Assembly (NCBI GenBank): GCA_030077755.1
Contig: JAQJZZ010000020.1
Location: 1 to 64,000, forward strand
Reading direction: 5' to 3'
Length of the DNA: 64,000 bases
DNA from: Filosporella fistucella
Taxonomy: Eukaryota > Ascomycota > Leotiomycetes > Helotiales
Shown here: in pieces, positions 25,422-37,302 of the stretch
How positions within the stretch are numbered: the stretch's first letter is position 1
Layout: every line of letters begins with the position of its first letter
Notes under the pieces: generated by a model
Databases searched by the model: none
What the model was told of the DNA's origin: nothing
The model's input: the letters and a program-made list of their open reading frames with translations, nothing else
Program-made: the position numbers and the translations under genes

Positions 25422-25551
25422 GCATATCCGCTTGCTACCTAGACTCGCATATTTGATTATTTCAACATTGAGTATCTCAGATATATTTCCCATGCAGCAA
25501 AGCTTTGAGGTTTACGAGCTAGTTTCTGGATAGAGATAACATGATGCAATG

Positions 25552-27831
25552 CTACAATTGATAATATTGCCCAAAAGGATCCTCTGAACCACACGCATCA
25601 GTCATCAAGGGGAGAGACATATCAAAACCCATATCGAACAATCCCTCTGTGTTTATGATACTATCAAACACTTCGTTTTGGAAAGTGGGTCGGGCATTCA
25701 AGTCATGTCTCGCCTCGAATGAGACGTCAGCTGGAAGATCATTGGAGGTTGATCCAATATGATCCTTCATTCCGAACCATTCCAAATACTCTTCACCAAT
25801 CTCCCCAAAATGATTTCCGAGTTGATTCTGAAATACTGTTCCATCGTTCTGCGTAAGAGGACTCTCGAAAAATTTGAGTGTTGTTCGCCCAAGTCTTTCG
25901 ATGACGGTATATGATCGATTTGCAGCTGCTGGCCACAATTTTCCCTTAACTTTGTTAGCCTTACCCGGTCCTATAACGTTTTCTACTCACCATATCCTCG
26001 AAAAGGCTTAAACACGAGTTGATGTTCGATTTCACCACTGCACGCGTCGTGCTCTTTCGAATTTCTGGGGCGACGAGAGTGTAAAGCATCGTTACGCTGG
26101 CCATGAATACAGAGTGCAGAGCAATCCATGTATACGTTATCTTATTTTTACTATACAGGGCAAGATAACCAGTGATCATATTGATAGAGGAATCGGCGCA
26201 GATCTGGAGAGCTTGAAGATCTGGCTGAGGACAAACTGGCGAAGGCCGGTAAAGCAGAATCAAAGCATAATTATATGCAATCGTAAACCATTCGAATGAC
26301 TGGAATGATGCTATCGTTGGTGATAGATAACGTGGGCTGGACACCATCCATTCTTCGAGCTTGCCACGAATCTGATCTCGTACTTCCTGAACTCGCATGC
26401 CATCGTACTCTGAAGTGTTGACAGGATAAAATTTGCGAAGAATCTCAGAGTGAATCTGTCTCAGTCGAATAATGTGTCGGAAGGTTGATGTATCAAACAG
26501 GGTAGGATTAATACCTTCCTGAGGGTTTTCTTCGAGAAGTTGTTCATCAGTCAATTGCCGTGGAAGCTCGATGTTAATTTCGCGATCTTGAATACTGAAA
26601 GGGCGACCTAAAGAGACAGAGATATTGCGATCCAATAAGTAAGCAGACCAGAATATTCTTTTCTTCATCTCAACACGGAGAAGACTTCTTGTCGGGCAAT
26701 ATGTTTTTCTGTGAAGGCCCAAATCGATGGCAAACCTAATAGCCATCCCATTGACCATCCACTTCTCACGTGTTAGACCAAATATTGATAAATTGGGAGC
26801 ACACTTACAGCATTCATACTCTGTGGTTCATTGATAGCAAAAATGGTCATCAAAAGAAGGCCTTGAATTGTTTCCAGGTTGTCTTCTGCCATTAATCCCC
26901 CAAGAAACATTGAAGTCGCAGTGTTGAAATATTCTAGATGTACCCCATTTAAATCTCCTTGTTGGCGTTGCAAATCGATAGCCCCTAGAGCAAATACCAT
27001 ATACACCAAGAAAAGTGAAGCGCGGTTGGCATGCATTCCATTCTGCATGACATCCGAGTAATGCTTTTCCGTGAAAGTGGGTCTATGAAGTAGTGGAAAG
27101 CTTGCCCACCGATGCTCAAAGTATGTATCTTGAAGCAAATTGGCCATTTCGGCTGGTGGAATCATCTTTGTATGAAAGGCACCGCCATCGCTGCCAGCTG
27201 GCGAGTTACCTGATGATCGCTCGACGCGAAGTGGAAATCTTCCTGATGATGGTGCTTTTTTGTAATCTGTGAGAGGGAGAAGAGTTTGGACGATGTTACC
27301 GAAATGAACACCGCTGGATTCGCCAACATATTTCTTCTCGGATGAACCCTCCAGGGATAGACGAGCAATATTTGAAGCAAGATCAGACTGAGACGCTTCT
27401 TTGGCTGGGGCATCCAAGGAGGCTCCTTGATTCAAGGCATCCTGCGATACTGGCGCCAAGTTTTCTCTTTGCCTGAGCAGTGCTACCTCAGCCTTGAGTT
27501 GCTCATTGACTTGTTTCAAAGCGACTATTTGGGATTCAAGGTCTTCCACGTGACCTCTTGGATATTGTCGATATGTAAGGCGATCTTGCACCGTACATGG
27601 TGTCCCAGCCTTCTCACACGTAGAGCAGACGGGTACCTTTCCATCGCACTGAGTGTGGTCAGTATTATTTCGCTACTGTAGGTACCCACTGACTTTATGC
27701 TTCCTGGCCCGGCATCGCTCACATGCAATTTGAGTTCGGTGAAGGCCGGGTCGATGCTTTCGTTTCGGAGGCGCTGTTGAGGGTGCTGGGGACGCGGATG
27801 TGTCTATGTGCGAATCTCTAGGCTGGTCCAT
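25552..27831 (-). CDS. Zn2Cys6 transcription factor with fungal_trans domain
   Basis: Four exons: 27831-27694, 27648-26809, 26764-25991 and 25944-25552, giving about 714 residues. Introns are 44-46 bp with GT-AG ends. The start is the ATG at 27829-27831. A binuclear zinc cluster sits at residues 37-64 with spacing C-x2-C-x6-C-x6-C-x2-C-x6-C, split by the first intron, followed by a short coiled-coil/linker (HVEDLESQIVALKQ). The central fungal-specific factor domain (PF04082 type) is recognisable by NGMAIRFAIDLGLH, RIFWSAYLLDR and SLGRPF. It is a nuclear DNA-binding regulator, first gene inward of the transposon block and next to a catabolic-looking cluster, so a role as cluster regulator is plausible but inferred. 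Its own promoter lacks the CGGGGT motif. The target is unknown. Confidence 0.9.
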
Positions 27832-28141
27832 GCCGAAAATCTTGTGATCTCTTCATTTCTGCACATACGAATGCCCGTTTTCATTCTTCGCGTAGGTGTG
27901 AGGTTCACATTTACTGTGGGGAGAAAGCTTCTCCAAACCAGTCCATTTTAAGCCTAGTATTGTTCAAGTGATTCATCCCTGCGCTCTCATGTTTCGCTGC
28001 AAGATGCACTCTGATGAATGGCTAGCAGACACAAAATATCCCAACTACCTGAAGGTCAGCTTCTGGAAAAATTGTTTTGTCATTCTGGTATCTGGTAACA
28101 ATCTCAATGTGTGTTAATTCTTTTTCCAGCATTCATATAGT

Positions 28142-29255
28142 CTACAAGCACCTCAACGGCTCATACAATTCTTCCAGTTCTATCATCTCCTGGTCACTGA
28201 GCTCCACTTCAAATGCATCTTTCACATCCTCAATTCTCTTTTTGCTTCCGAGCCCTAAAATTGGTGCACAACCTTTTCTCAGAACCCAAGCTGTCGCAAT
28301 TGCAGTCATGCTGCACCCTTTACGCGATGCCAACTTCTCAACCACCCCAATAATCTCCTTATCCCTTCGACCAGAAAACCAGGTCTTACTTTTAGCATCT
28401 AAAACACTTCTTTCACTTTCTACATCAGCTGGTCGACATAGTAGTCCCCTGGCAAGAGGACTCCATGGAATCAATCCAATTCCTTCCGCATCACAGAACT
28501 CGTTCATCTCCCTTTCTTCCTCACGATATAGTAGATTATACAACCCCTGCATGCACACAAACTCAGTCCATCCGTGCAATCTGGCTGTGTATTGAAGTCG
28601 CGCAAATTCCCAAGTCTTCATACTGGAAGCACCAATATACCTAACTTTTCCCATCGAGACCAAGTCGTGCAGTGCGCGCATGATTTCTTCAGGACTTGTC
28701 TCCCGATCGAGCCGGTGAAGTTGAAGCACATCAATATAGTCTGTCTGTAGCCTTCTCAGCGATCCATCTACAGCATCAAAGATGTGCTTCCGGCTGAGTC
28801 CCATCTGGTTGACAAGCTCGCCATCATTTCTTGCTGGGTTTGGCCTGTCGTCGCTGCCTTCAAGAACTGGATAGTAGACCTTAGTCAAAATTACTACCTT
28901 ACTTCGAGGTATATTGTATTTTTTTAGTGATTTGCCGATTATGGTCTCTGATGCTCCATTTGAGTATGTGTTTGCAGTATCCCAAGTATTGATACCAGCG
29001 TCGTATGCTGCTTTCAACAGTGGCAGAGAATCATCCTCAGAGAGAACCCAAGGGGAACCTGACCATGTCGGAGATCCAAATGACATGCACCCAAGAATAA
29101 TGCGAGAAACTTTTAAGCCGGACTTCCCTAGTCTAACATCATGTTAGAATTTAGCCCTTTTTCATATGCGGCATACGACCTCACCTTTGATATTGCATGG
29201 GACAGTTCTTCCTTTCTGGTCGTGGATTCACCTGAGTCTGGCGGTCTGAAGCCAT
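28142..29255 (-). CDS. Aldo/keto reductase (YajO/voltage-channel-beta type)
   Basis: Two exons, 29255-29185 and 29132-28142, with a 52-bp GT-AG intron; about 353 residues. The spliced N-terminus reads through LGKSGLKVSRIILGCMSFG, the usual opening of this AKR subgroup. The tetrad is visible: Asp in INTWDTANTY with the Tyr at its end, Lys in VVILTKVYYPV and His in VLQLHRLD. The C-terminal cofactor segment (PILGLGSKKRIEDV) matches the NADPH-binding end. It reduces or oxidises an aldehyde or sugar with NADP(H) in the cytosol; the substrate cannot be read. It diverges from the SDR gene at 29616, and the shared 360-bp promoter contains the GC-rich motif cluster at 29377-29424. Confidence 0.92.
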
Positions 29256-29376
29256 GCTGTGCAATCGGGAAACTTCAATTGAGCTGTTAGAAACTTGAGA
29301 TACAACTCATCGTCTCATTATCGTCCCCAATCCAGTTTTCTGGTCGATGGATTTTGTTGTGGTTAAAGTTATCGGC

Positions 29377-29424
29377 GTTCACCCCGCTCCGCGCGGGGTT
29401 GCTTTACGGGGTGCGGGGTGTGAC
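29377..29424. promoter_or_regulatory. CGGGGT motif cluster and hairpin in divergent promoter
   Basis: ACCCCGC (29381-29387), GCGGGGTTGC (29393-29402) and ACGGGGTGCGGGG (29406-29418) lie within 45 bp, halfway between the AKR and the SDR start codons. The outer and inner arms are complementary and could form a GC hairpin. The core CGGGGTTGC is repeated exactly at 35001-35009. Confidence 0.55.
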
Positions 29425-29615
29425 CTACGGCGATACCTAATCTTGAACTCGGCCACATCACCGAGAATTCATACTCTGCTTCGGGATCTCCGACTTTGTA
29501 TATCCAGTTTCCTTTCAAGTGATTGAGGGTACGATAATAGAAGGGGTTTGCCTGGTCACTAGTCGTCGCATACTTTCCTTCACACTGTCACAGCACAGAG
29601 ATTATCGCTTCAAAA

Positions 29616-30590
29616 ATGAATATCCTTATCACAGGAGCAGGGGGGTTTATTGGACAAGCACTGGCAGCTTCCCTCCTTTCTGATCCCTCTATATCATCCC
29701 TCACGTTGACCGACATTATCGAACCACCTTCTCCGGCCTCCAAAATCAAATCAAATGCCAAAATTACATGCATCAAAGCAGATCTTACGGACAAACAAGC
29801 ATGTGAGAGTCTTTTCACGGCTGACCTTACAAATGTATATCTCCTCCATGGCCTCATGTCCGGTGCGGCAGAAGCAAATCTAGACCTTGGTCTTCGCGTC
29901 AATGTTGACTCTACAAGAATTATTTTGGACATACTCAGGAGAGTAAAACCGGGTATTCAAGTCATCTTTCCGTCCAGTCTCGCGGTTTTCGGACCATCTG
30001 GAGAAACGATGGTTACGGAATCCACGATGCCGCTACCTGGTTCTTCATATGGTGCCGAGAAGCTAATCTGTGAGATTTTAATCAACGACTTCTCGAGGAG
30101 AGGTCTAATTGACGGGCGTATCGTTCGGCTTCCCACAATTATCGTCCGACCAGGACCCCCTTCCGGAGCAGCATCTTCGTTTTGCTCTGGGATCATCCGT
30201 GAACCTTTGAAGGGCGAGAAATCACAGCTTCCAGTTTCCAAAAGTCTGGCATTGTGGGTCTCCTCTACCAGAACAGTCATCAAAAACCTCGTATATGCCA
30301 AAGAGTTTTCTCAGGAAAGATTCGAAGGGGGCTCGAGAATTGTCAATCTCCCAGGCATCACGGTGACAGTTCATGAAATGCTCGAGGCATTGAGAGCTGT
30401 TGGTGGGGATGAAGCTTTAGCACTTGTCGAGGAGAATCCCGACGCCAACGTCCAGAAGATTGTCAACAATTGGCCGTCTCAATTTGATACCTCGAAAGCA
30501 AAAAAGCTCGGTTTTATAGATGATGGACCCTTGCAGCGGACATTAAAGGAGTATATTGAAGATTACGGGAGTGTATCAAATGGCGCTTAG
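29616..30590 (+). CDS. NAD-dependent epimerase/dehydratase-family SDR, DenD-like
   Basis: Single-exon gene of 324 residues starting at ATG 29616. The N-terminal Rossmann motif TGAGGFIG (residues 6-13) is typical of extended SDRs. The catalytic pair is Y-x3-K in SSYGAEK (about residues 142-148), preceded by the SSLAVFG strand. The stretch GRIVRLPTIIVRPGPPSGAASSF is characteristic of the D-erythronate dehydrogenase (DenD) subgroup, which oxidises a C4 sugar acid at C2 with NAD. DenD-like is the best assignment, with the actual substrate uncertain. It sits among a DapA-family aldolase, reductases and a sugar transporter, which fits sugar-acid breakdown. Its stop codon is separated by one base from the stop of the convergent regulator gene at 30592. 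Confidence 0.9.
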   Translation: MNILITGAGGFIGQALAASLLSDPSISSLTLTDIIEPPSPASKIKSNAKITCIKADLTDKQACESLFTADLTNVYLLHGLMSGAAEANLDLGLRVNVDSTRIILDILRRVKPGIQVIFPSSLAVFGPSGETMVTESTMPLPGSSYGAEKLICEILINDFSRRGLIDGRIVRLPTIIVRPGPPSGAASSFCSGIIREPLKGEKSQLPVSKSLALWVSSTRTVIKNLVYAKEFSQERFEGGSRIVNLPGITVTVHEMLEALRAVGGDEALALVEENPDANVQKIVNNWPSQFDTSKAKKLGFIDDGPLQRTLKEYIEDYGSVSNGA

Positions 30591-30591
30591 C

Positions 30592-32983
30592 TTATGTTCC
30601 AAAATTCATCTGCATGTCAGAAAAATCAAATCCTCCAAAATCTTCGAACCCCATACCAAGTGAAGCATCTCCAGTTGGCGGCAGCATCTGGTATGTGCCA
30701 GAGATTTGGCCATTTTGATACATATTTGAAACAGTTGTAGTGCTGGGCGGGTTCATTAAGTGATCTCCGCTTGAAATTGGTGCTTGAGAATTGCCATAAT
30801 TACTCTCAGACAACCCGGTCGGCGGAGGAATACTATTTGTCCATTGTGTAACGTTTGCCTGTTGATGACCAGCCGCGAGATTTGCAAGTGTATCGATGCC
30901 ATTTCGTCCAAAAATCGTATGGCATTCTTGTTGCTTTCTTTCTAAAGCCGCCGCCATCTTTTGTAACGGATGGTGGATTATGCATGGTACTGATTTAAAC
31001 AGTTGTATAGCTTTAGACATTAATGCCAGGTCATTTTCAACATCGACGGAAAGTTGCTCTCTGTATTGACTGCAAGACAAAAGAAAGTGGCCAGCAAAGC
31101 TGATCATGACATGAAAATAAAAAGGAACTCCAACAAGAGAATTTGTTAGATCCACATCGTTGACGATGAATTCAAATATCGAAATCGCCGCACTATGTGC
31201 CATCAGTGCAGCAGGGAGAAAGTAGACTGGGATGGGCTCTGATTTTAAGCCACGAAACACATGATGTCCAAGATACAGCTTGGCAAAATGGTAGTGAAGA
31301 GTGAGTCCCTTGTACGGAAAGTCACCGATTTTCTCATGTGTCTCTGTTTTCCAGTCAGTATGATGTCCACACAGAATAAGATGGACTTACTGAAGACACC
31401 AGAGAATCTCGCAAACCATTGGTCAATTTGCCGGTTAAAGTTGTTGAATGAAGTTGCAAGTGCTTTTGGGACAGGTTCTATACTCTCTGGACCAAACGCA
31501 GTCCGGATCTGAGACATTGTGTGTAGTAATGAAACTTGCGACACGATTCGAATATCAGAATCGTCTGTAAATCCAGACTCCAGGAAAGCCTCCCATCCAA
31601 GAATGATGTCTTGATTTCCATGCACTACAGGATCTCGATTGTACAGGATTGAAAGGTGTTGATCGCAAATATAGAACAAGTACCACAATCGAACCCTGTC
31701 AACCTTCACTGCTGGTGGCAATATACCACCGGGCTGTGGAATGGTGGGGTCAGGGACCGTCACTTGATAGAAGTATTTTTGAAGCCTGACATCAGCCGAT
31801 CTTCTCAAACCATCACTATTCAATATCCTGCTGGCATGCGACAACCAAAATGAGCCGATACAGAGAGCTCTTAAGAACTCCACTCCTCTCTGCTCAAACA
31901 ACGATCTTGAGACGAGATTTAAGAACTCCTGGGTACAGAGCTCGTATACTTTCAAGTCCTTCTCGTCGTGTAGGGCGGATATTGTACAGACGGCTGCAAG
32001 AAGAACCGGCGATCCCTTTCTGAGACCTTTGAAATCCGCATATATGCTTCCAATACCGTAGAGATAATGATCCAGCCTTTGCAGATAGCGGTTCACAAGG
32101 TTTTCTGCTGTCACGGCCGATATGATTCCCTTCGTGATCAAGTCAGGTTCTGTGAATGCTTTCCGTGAAGTCACAGAACCTCTTGGTGATTCTACAACTG
32201 CAGAAGTTGGTGACTCGGCAACTTTCGGAGCTGTCTCAAGAAATGTGTCGATTGGAGCTTGCATATCAGAAGGGGACATCGGAGGCGATGCATCAGCAGC
32301 ATCGGGATCTTGTTCTTGATCTTCCATCCGAGCCAAGATATCTTCACTTCTGGATCGGTTTGGCGTGGGTATCTGCAGGGGTGGTGGGGGTTTGAGATTG
32401 ATATTTTGGCAAACCTCACTCAATATCGAATGCAAGTTGATGACATCTCCTTGCAATGCTTCAATCTGCCTTGTATCATTTACAAGAGATTGTAAACTTC
32501 TATTGAGCACACATGACAAGCCTCTCTGAATACACCTGGTGCAAGGTGGTTCATCATTTTCCATTCGACATTTTATTTTCTGCTTCCTGCCAATTGTCAA
32601 CCCCCACTCTTCCATCACTGATTGCATCCAACTCACCTACAAGCCGCACAAGCTGTGACTTTCCTTGAGATTGCTGGTATCAAGTCATGTGGTAAGCTAG
32701 TCCCAGTCCTTGGCGGTGCTGAGTTATTTGAACCTGCAGGCTTCGGAGGGGGTGGAGGAGAAGATCTGGTTTGGGTTTGGGTTTGCACATGAGTCGTTGA
32801 CTGCCCAGGGCTTCGCTCATCACCTGATTGCGGCCCTAAAGTTCCAGCTCCAAATGATTTACTCCTTTGTCCAGGTCTTGCAGGAGTGATGTCAAGGTCG
32901 GCATGTGTCGAAGTGTGGTTGGAATTTGATCGAGTTCGCGAAACGGATGAGGCTCCGTTGGCCTCTGTCCATGATCTCTTCAT
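30592..32983 (-). CDS. Zn2Cys6 transcription factor, second cluster regulator
   Basis: Three exons: 32983-32637, 32586-31391 and 31343-30592, about 764 residues; introns of 50 and 47 bp. A long Ser/Pro/Thr-rich N-terminus with a Pro run (near residues 75-80) precedes the zinc cluster at residues 112-141 (C-x2-C-x6-C-x8-C-x2-C-x6-C), which the first intron splits after CAACR. The middle region carries the fungal_trans signature (VRLWYLFYICDQHLSILYNRDP) and, across the second intron, LTLHYHFAKLYLGHHVFRGL. The C-terminus is Gln/Asn/Gly/Met-rich and ends near DFSDMQMNFG, resembling an activation tail. It diverges from the aldolase gene at 33426 with CGGGGT motifs between them, so it is the better candidate for the local regulator. 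The target is inferred only. Confidence 0.9.
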
Positions 32984-33115
32984 TCTGATATCGGTGTTAC
33001 TCCGATATTTCGTATGTGGCAGTTGTTGTTGGTTGAAAAAGGTTGGGGAAAAGAAGAAATGAGAGACCGGCGAGGATGCCGAACTTAAGCGTGATAGTTG
33101 TGGGGAGGGCAGCGT

Positions 33116-33290
33116 GTTCGCCCCGCAGTCCCTAAACTTTAGCGATTCGCCCAGCGCTCAGACGGGAACCCAGCCCCTAGGATATGGGCCGTAGGGATCC
33201 AATCAGTGCCAAATGAATAGCAATCCCCGCGCTGTTCTCCCCGTGTTTCCTCGATCTGAATCTCCACGGGGTTACGGCGAGCTCCCCGTC
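33116..33290. promoter_or_regulatory. CGGGGT motif cluster between regulator and aldolase
   Basis: Four to five related sites: GTTCGCCCCGCAG (33116-33127), TCCCCGCG (33224-33231), CTCCCCGTG (33237-33245), ACGGGGTTACGG (33266-33277) and CTCCCCGT (33282-33289). The last two form an inverted pair, ACGGGG then 12 bases then CCCCGT, as expected for a Zn2Cys6 dimer site. They lie in the 440-bp divergent promoter. Confidence 0.55.
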
Positions 33291-33425
33291 CCTAGTCCCC
33301 ACTCTTGCTACTACAGCTCTGTACTACTTTTTGAAAGCTTGATTGTATTATATGCAAAATCGTTGCACCAAAATAATTACAATACCTTACCTTTTCAAAT
33401 TGCTTCAACGCCCAGGCTGACCAAA

Positions 33426-34484
33426 ATGACATCCACGATTTCCAAAAAAGCCGTTCCATTACCTCGCGGGGTGTATTGTCCAGTCCTGTCCCTCTACCAG
33501 AGTACCTCAACACAGGACTTGGACTTGGACGCCTCCTATGCATATTTTTCATATTTGATACGGGGTGGCGTGGACGGCTTAGTTTTGGCTGGGACTACAG
33601 CAGAAGCGGTACTGCTTTCCCCATCTGAACGACAAGACCTCACGCGATTAGCAAGAAAAGCCGCTCTAGATTTAGGATTCGCATCATACCCTCTCGTGGC
33701 AGGTATTACTGGTCAATCGACTCGGGAGAGCATCAAGCTTGCGCAGGATGCATATGAGGCGGGCGCTGACTTTGGACTGTTGATGCCACCATGTTTCTGG
33801 CCAAAAGCTGTCAGTAAAGAAGTGATATTGGGTTTCTTCAAGGATGTTGCGGACAGCAGTCCAATTCCAATTGTTGTCTACAATGTAAGTAGACTTGTAC
33901 TTCCAACTTGTTATGGTCTGACTGAACTTTAGTTCCCTGCTGTTTGCAATAACATAGATCTGAATTCGGATGTACTCGCTTCCCTGGCCCAACATCCAAA
34001 TATCGTGGGAGTTAAACTGACCTGCGGGAACGCAGGAAAAGTCACAAGACTGACTCAAGAGTTTTCCCATGAACAATTTGGTGTTTATGGTGGCTCCTCT
34101 GATTGGCTGGTCCCTTGCTTAATTGGCGGCGGAGCTGGGTGTGTTACTGGAATCGGCAACGTCTTTCCCAAGAGCATATCGAGGCTATACTCATTGTATA
34201 AAGAAGGAAACATTGCTGAAGCTGTCAAGCTTCAAGGACTTGTTTCCCAAGCTGAAAAAGCATGTAAGGAGGGGATTGCACCAACAAAATTCGGTGCGAG
34301 TTATTTTGCTGGGCCAAAGTCTGGCATCACGGAGAAAGAGAAGTTTTGGCCTAGAAAACCTTACGCACCCTCACCAAAAGCAATGCAAGATTGGGTCATC
34401 GAAGTCATGAAAGGTTTAGATGAGATAGAAAAGGGGTTGCCAGATGTCAAAGGACAAGGACTTACGAATGGCAAGAAGATTTAG
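33426..34484 (+). CDS. DapA/N-acetylneuraminate-lyase family aldolase (sugar-acid aldolase)
   Basis: Two exons, 33426-33884 and 33933-34484, 48-bp intron, about 336 residues. Class I TIM-barrel pyruvate aldolase features are present: the pyruvate-binding loop GTTAEA (GxTxE position), catalytic Tyr in VVYNFP (restored across the intron) and the Schiff-base Lys in IVGVKLTCGN. These place it with fungal dihydrodipicolinate-synthase-like enzymes such as 2-keto-3-deoxy-L-galactonate aldolase (LGA1/GaaC) and 4-hydroxy-2-oxoglutarate aldolase rather than lysine-pathway DapA, which fungi do not use. The reaction would be cleavage of a 2-keto-3-deoxy acid to pyruvate plus an aldehyde. An in-frame ATG at 33213 would add 71 low-complexity residues. 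I prefer 33426 because the family homology begins there. Confidence 0.9.
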
Positions 34485-34998
34485 ATTCCAATTTTAGTGT
34501 CGAAAATATCTTCCAATACTCCATTCCCGGTACACTTGCAGGTCCTTTGGTTGAAAAAAAAAATTTGAAATGATAGGAGCCGTCAGGACAGCAGCATTCA
34601 TGATTGAAGAATGAAGGTAAGTGTTCAAGTCATACGTTACGAAAGTGGGAGTCGCTACTGGGTAAATTGTCGCTTGGTTGTAATTTCATTTAACTGCGTC
34701 AGAGAGTACGACATCTCGGACCTTGGAAATGATAAGAGCGTTGCTCCAAGCAGCGACTAACCACGCATCGCAACACAAAAGTAAGCATCAACCTCTTGTT
34801 TCCTTCCCATTCAAAGTTATGCCGAGCGACCAACTGAGGTATCTCAACATCACGTGCTTACCAAGTGATTTTGTTCTTACTGCCTTCCACTTTCGTCCAC
34901 ACCAAGACCCGATCCAAGAATCTATTTTCTGCCAAACCCAAAGGGCTGCAAATTCCTTGAGATTATCTGTCCGGGCAGCTTTTGGCCAAGGCTGTATA

Positions 34999-35010
34999 GG
35001 CGGGGTTGCA
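34999..35010 (+). promoter_or_regulatory. CGGGGTTGC site before the LVIVD gene
   Basis: GGCGGGGTTGCA, about 135 bp before the start codon at 35144. The nine-base core CGGGGTTGC is identical to the one at 29394-29402. Confidence 0.45.
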
Positions 35011-35143
35011 AATGGATTGATAAGATGTTTACAAGGGAAGGGATTCACCCGAATATGGCTCTGGGTATTTAAAGTAAGCTCCTTGCCAACTTGATGCGGG
35101 AAAATTGCCTCAATTTCTCTCATTTTCAACCTCTTTAGTCATC

Positions 35144-37081
35144 ATGGTTCGCTTTTTGTCTTTAATTTCTGTTGCCCTCCTGTGGCCTTCGGCCATAGGT
35201 AAGGAAATCAATATGATGGGTGTCTCGCATGGGGAGGAGTACCTCACAGGCGCCAAACATGCCGAAATTATGAAGAAGAAGATGGTATAAATCATATATA
35301 TTCCATTTTTGTTACAGAATCTGATCATCAATAGGCTCAATGGGATGCTGAAGTTGCCTCGGGCGTCATGAACAGTGAACTGTATCCAGAGCTTGGGTAC
35401 ACCAAATGCATCGATGGATTCGCTGCCGCAATTCCGGGAGATTTCAACAACACTTTCAAATGCAGAAATGTGAGGACCAACCTATCCACTTCAAATGTAC
35501 ACATCTAATCATTATAGATGGATTTATATCATTTCCGCTCTCATGCTAGCCTGGGAAGTGCTGTCCAGGGCCAGGCATCTTCGTCCTGGGGCTGGACATC
35601 ACCTGAGGGGCGGGAGTTTGTTGCAGTAGGTCAATTTGATGGAACTGCTTTCGTCGAGATCAATTCGGAAGGAAAGATGATCTATCTCGGACGTTTACCG
35701 ACTTGGGATGGTATTGGAGCAAGATGGAGAGAAATCCGAGTCGTGAAGGGTCTGTTGGTGGTTGGATCGGAGGCTTTTGGTCATGGCATTCAGCTATTTG
35801 ATTTGACAAAGCTTCTCACTCTTGATCCAGCCAACCCAACGACTTTCACTCAAGCAGATCTTGCAAGTCATTGGGGCGTTACTTCCCAAGGCAACCCATC
35901 CGATGCCTGGGACAAGTTACCTGTTGGCAGAACACACAACGTTGTGGTAAATGAGGAGCTCGGATACGCTCTAGCAGTCGGATCAGTTGGAGGCAATGTC
36001 ACGACCCGAGTGAGACAAAATATGCCTTGCAACGGTGGGCTCATCTTTCTCAATATCACTGACCCAACGAATATGAGGTCCATTGGATGTGCAGCCGGCG
36101 ATTACTACGTGCATGATGCTCAATGCGTAATTTATAGAGGGTCCGTATCCTTTTTTCCCATTTATACTTTGCTACTGCTCTTTTTACTTCTCTCCTCCTC
36201 CTCTATTCTAAACAAGGTTCTGACATGCGTTTTACAGCCCGGACAAGAGATACCAAGGACGCGATATCTGTTACGGTTATATGGAAGACACGGTCACTAT
36301 TTTCGACGTTACTGGCGACAAGAAAATTGGCAACCAGACCACCATAATTTCTCGTGTCACATACGAAGGTGCTGAGTACATTCATCAGGGAGTGGTTTTG
36401 GATCTGCAGAACCAAGAATATCTTATCCTGGATGATGAGTATGATGAAGTGGAAGGTGTGGTTGGACCTGCCACTAACAAACTGCCAACCACACATATTT
36501 TCGATATTCGCGATCTTGAAAACCCCAAGTACACGGGGTTCTATCAAGGAAAGCGCCGTACAATCGACCACAACCAATACGTCTACGGTGGATTTTCCTA
36601 TCAGTCTAATTACGGGGCAGGGTTCCACATTTACGATGTCAGCTCCATCCCACAGGACCCCACAGGAAAATCAGTCTACGAAGCTGCGTTCTTCGATATA
36701 CATCCAGAAGATGACGAGGCTCCTGGAGGTGGAAATGTTGTTTTTGCAGGCACTTGGTCATCTTATTCGGAGTTTAAGTCGGGATACATCTATGTGAACA
36801 CAATCGAACGTGGCTCATTCATTCTAAAAGCTACTGACAAGTCTCCTGCAAAAGCACCAGTTTGCAACGCCGATAATTGTTTGAGGGCTTTCCGTGCCAA
36901 CAGCATTCCCGGTCGTCTCGAGGAGTCTCAGGCCTTTTGTGCTAGCTACTTGGCTAGGCAAAGAGACGCCTCTGCTGTGACAAAGACTTATGCGAAGAAT
37001 GCTTGCACCAGAACTATTGGTGTTGCTGCTCAAGTATCCAGTGCATGTGCTTGCTTGCCGACTGCGGCTGTTCCTGTTTGA
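35144..37081 (+). CDS. Secreted LVIVD-repeat beta-propeller protein
   Basis: Four exons: 35144-35284, 35335-35469, 35518-36140 and 36238-37081, about 580 residues. A clear signal peptide opens the protein (MVRFLSLISVALLWPSAIG). The body carries repeated blades of the type found in LVIVD / choice-of-anchor proteins: AVGQFDGTAFVEI, GIQLFDLTKL, GLIFLNITDP, VTIFDVTGD, THIFDIRDLENP, FHIYDVSS and IYVNTIERG. About six Cys residues in the last 80 residues suggest a disulphide-bonded C-terminal region. The third intron (36141-36237) is 97 bp, twice the local norm, with donor GTCCGT. No catalytic function is known for the family. An extracellular binding role is possible. It lies in the middle of the catabolic cluster with a CGGGGT site upstream. 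Confidence 0.85.
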
Positions 37082-37302
37082 TGATCAGGTATCAGGGAGG
37101 TGGACTCGAGGAAATGGTTATACACTTTGAGGTTCCCAATAAAAATAGGGTTATCTAGGAATTAAAATGTTAGAGGATTTGGCCATTCCATTTCTCGTCG
37201 TTGTCGAAGTGAGAATGGCAACTATCTTATCTTGGCTTGCTTTTATCCAGTACTGTATACTCAAAATGCAACTGAGCCAAATTTAAAATTCTTCTACATA
37301 TT

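Noticed and set aside
33213..33425. Upstream in-frame ATG as the aldolase start
   Set aside because: The added 71 residues are low-complexity, overlap the promoter motif cluster and are not part of the family.
34788..35129. Minus-strand 113-codon frame in the LVIVD gene promoter
   Set aside because: No recognisable features; overlaps a promoter region and other equally open frames.
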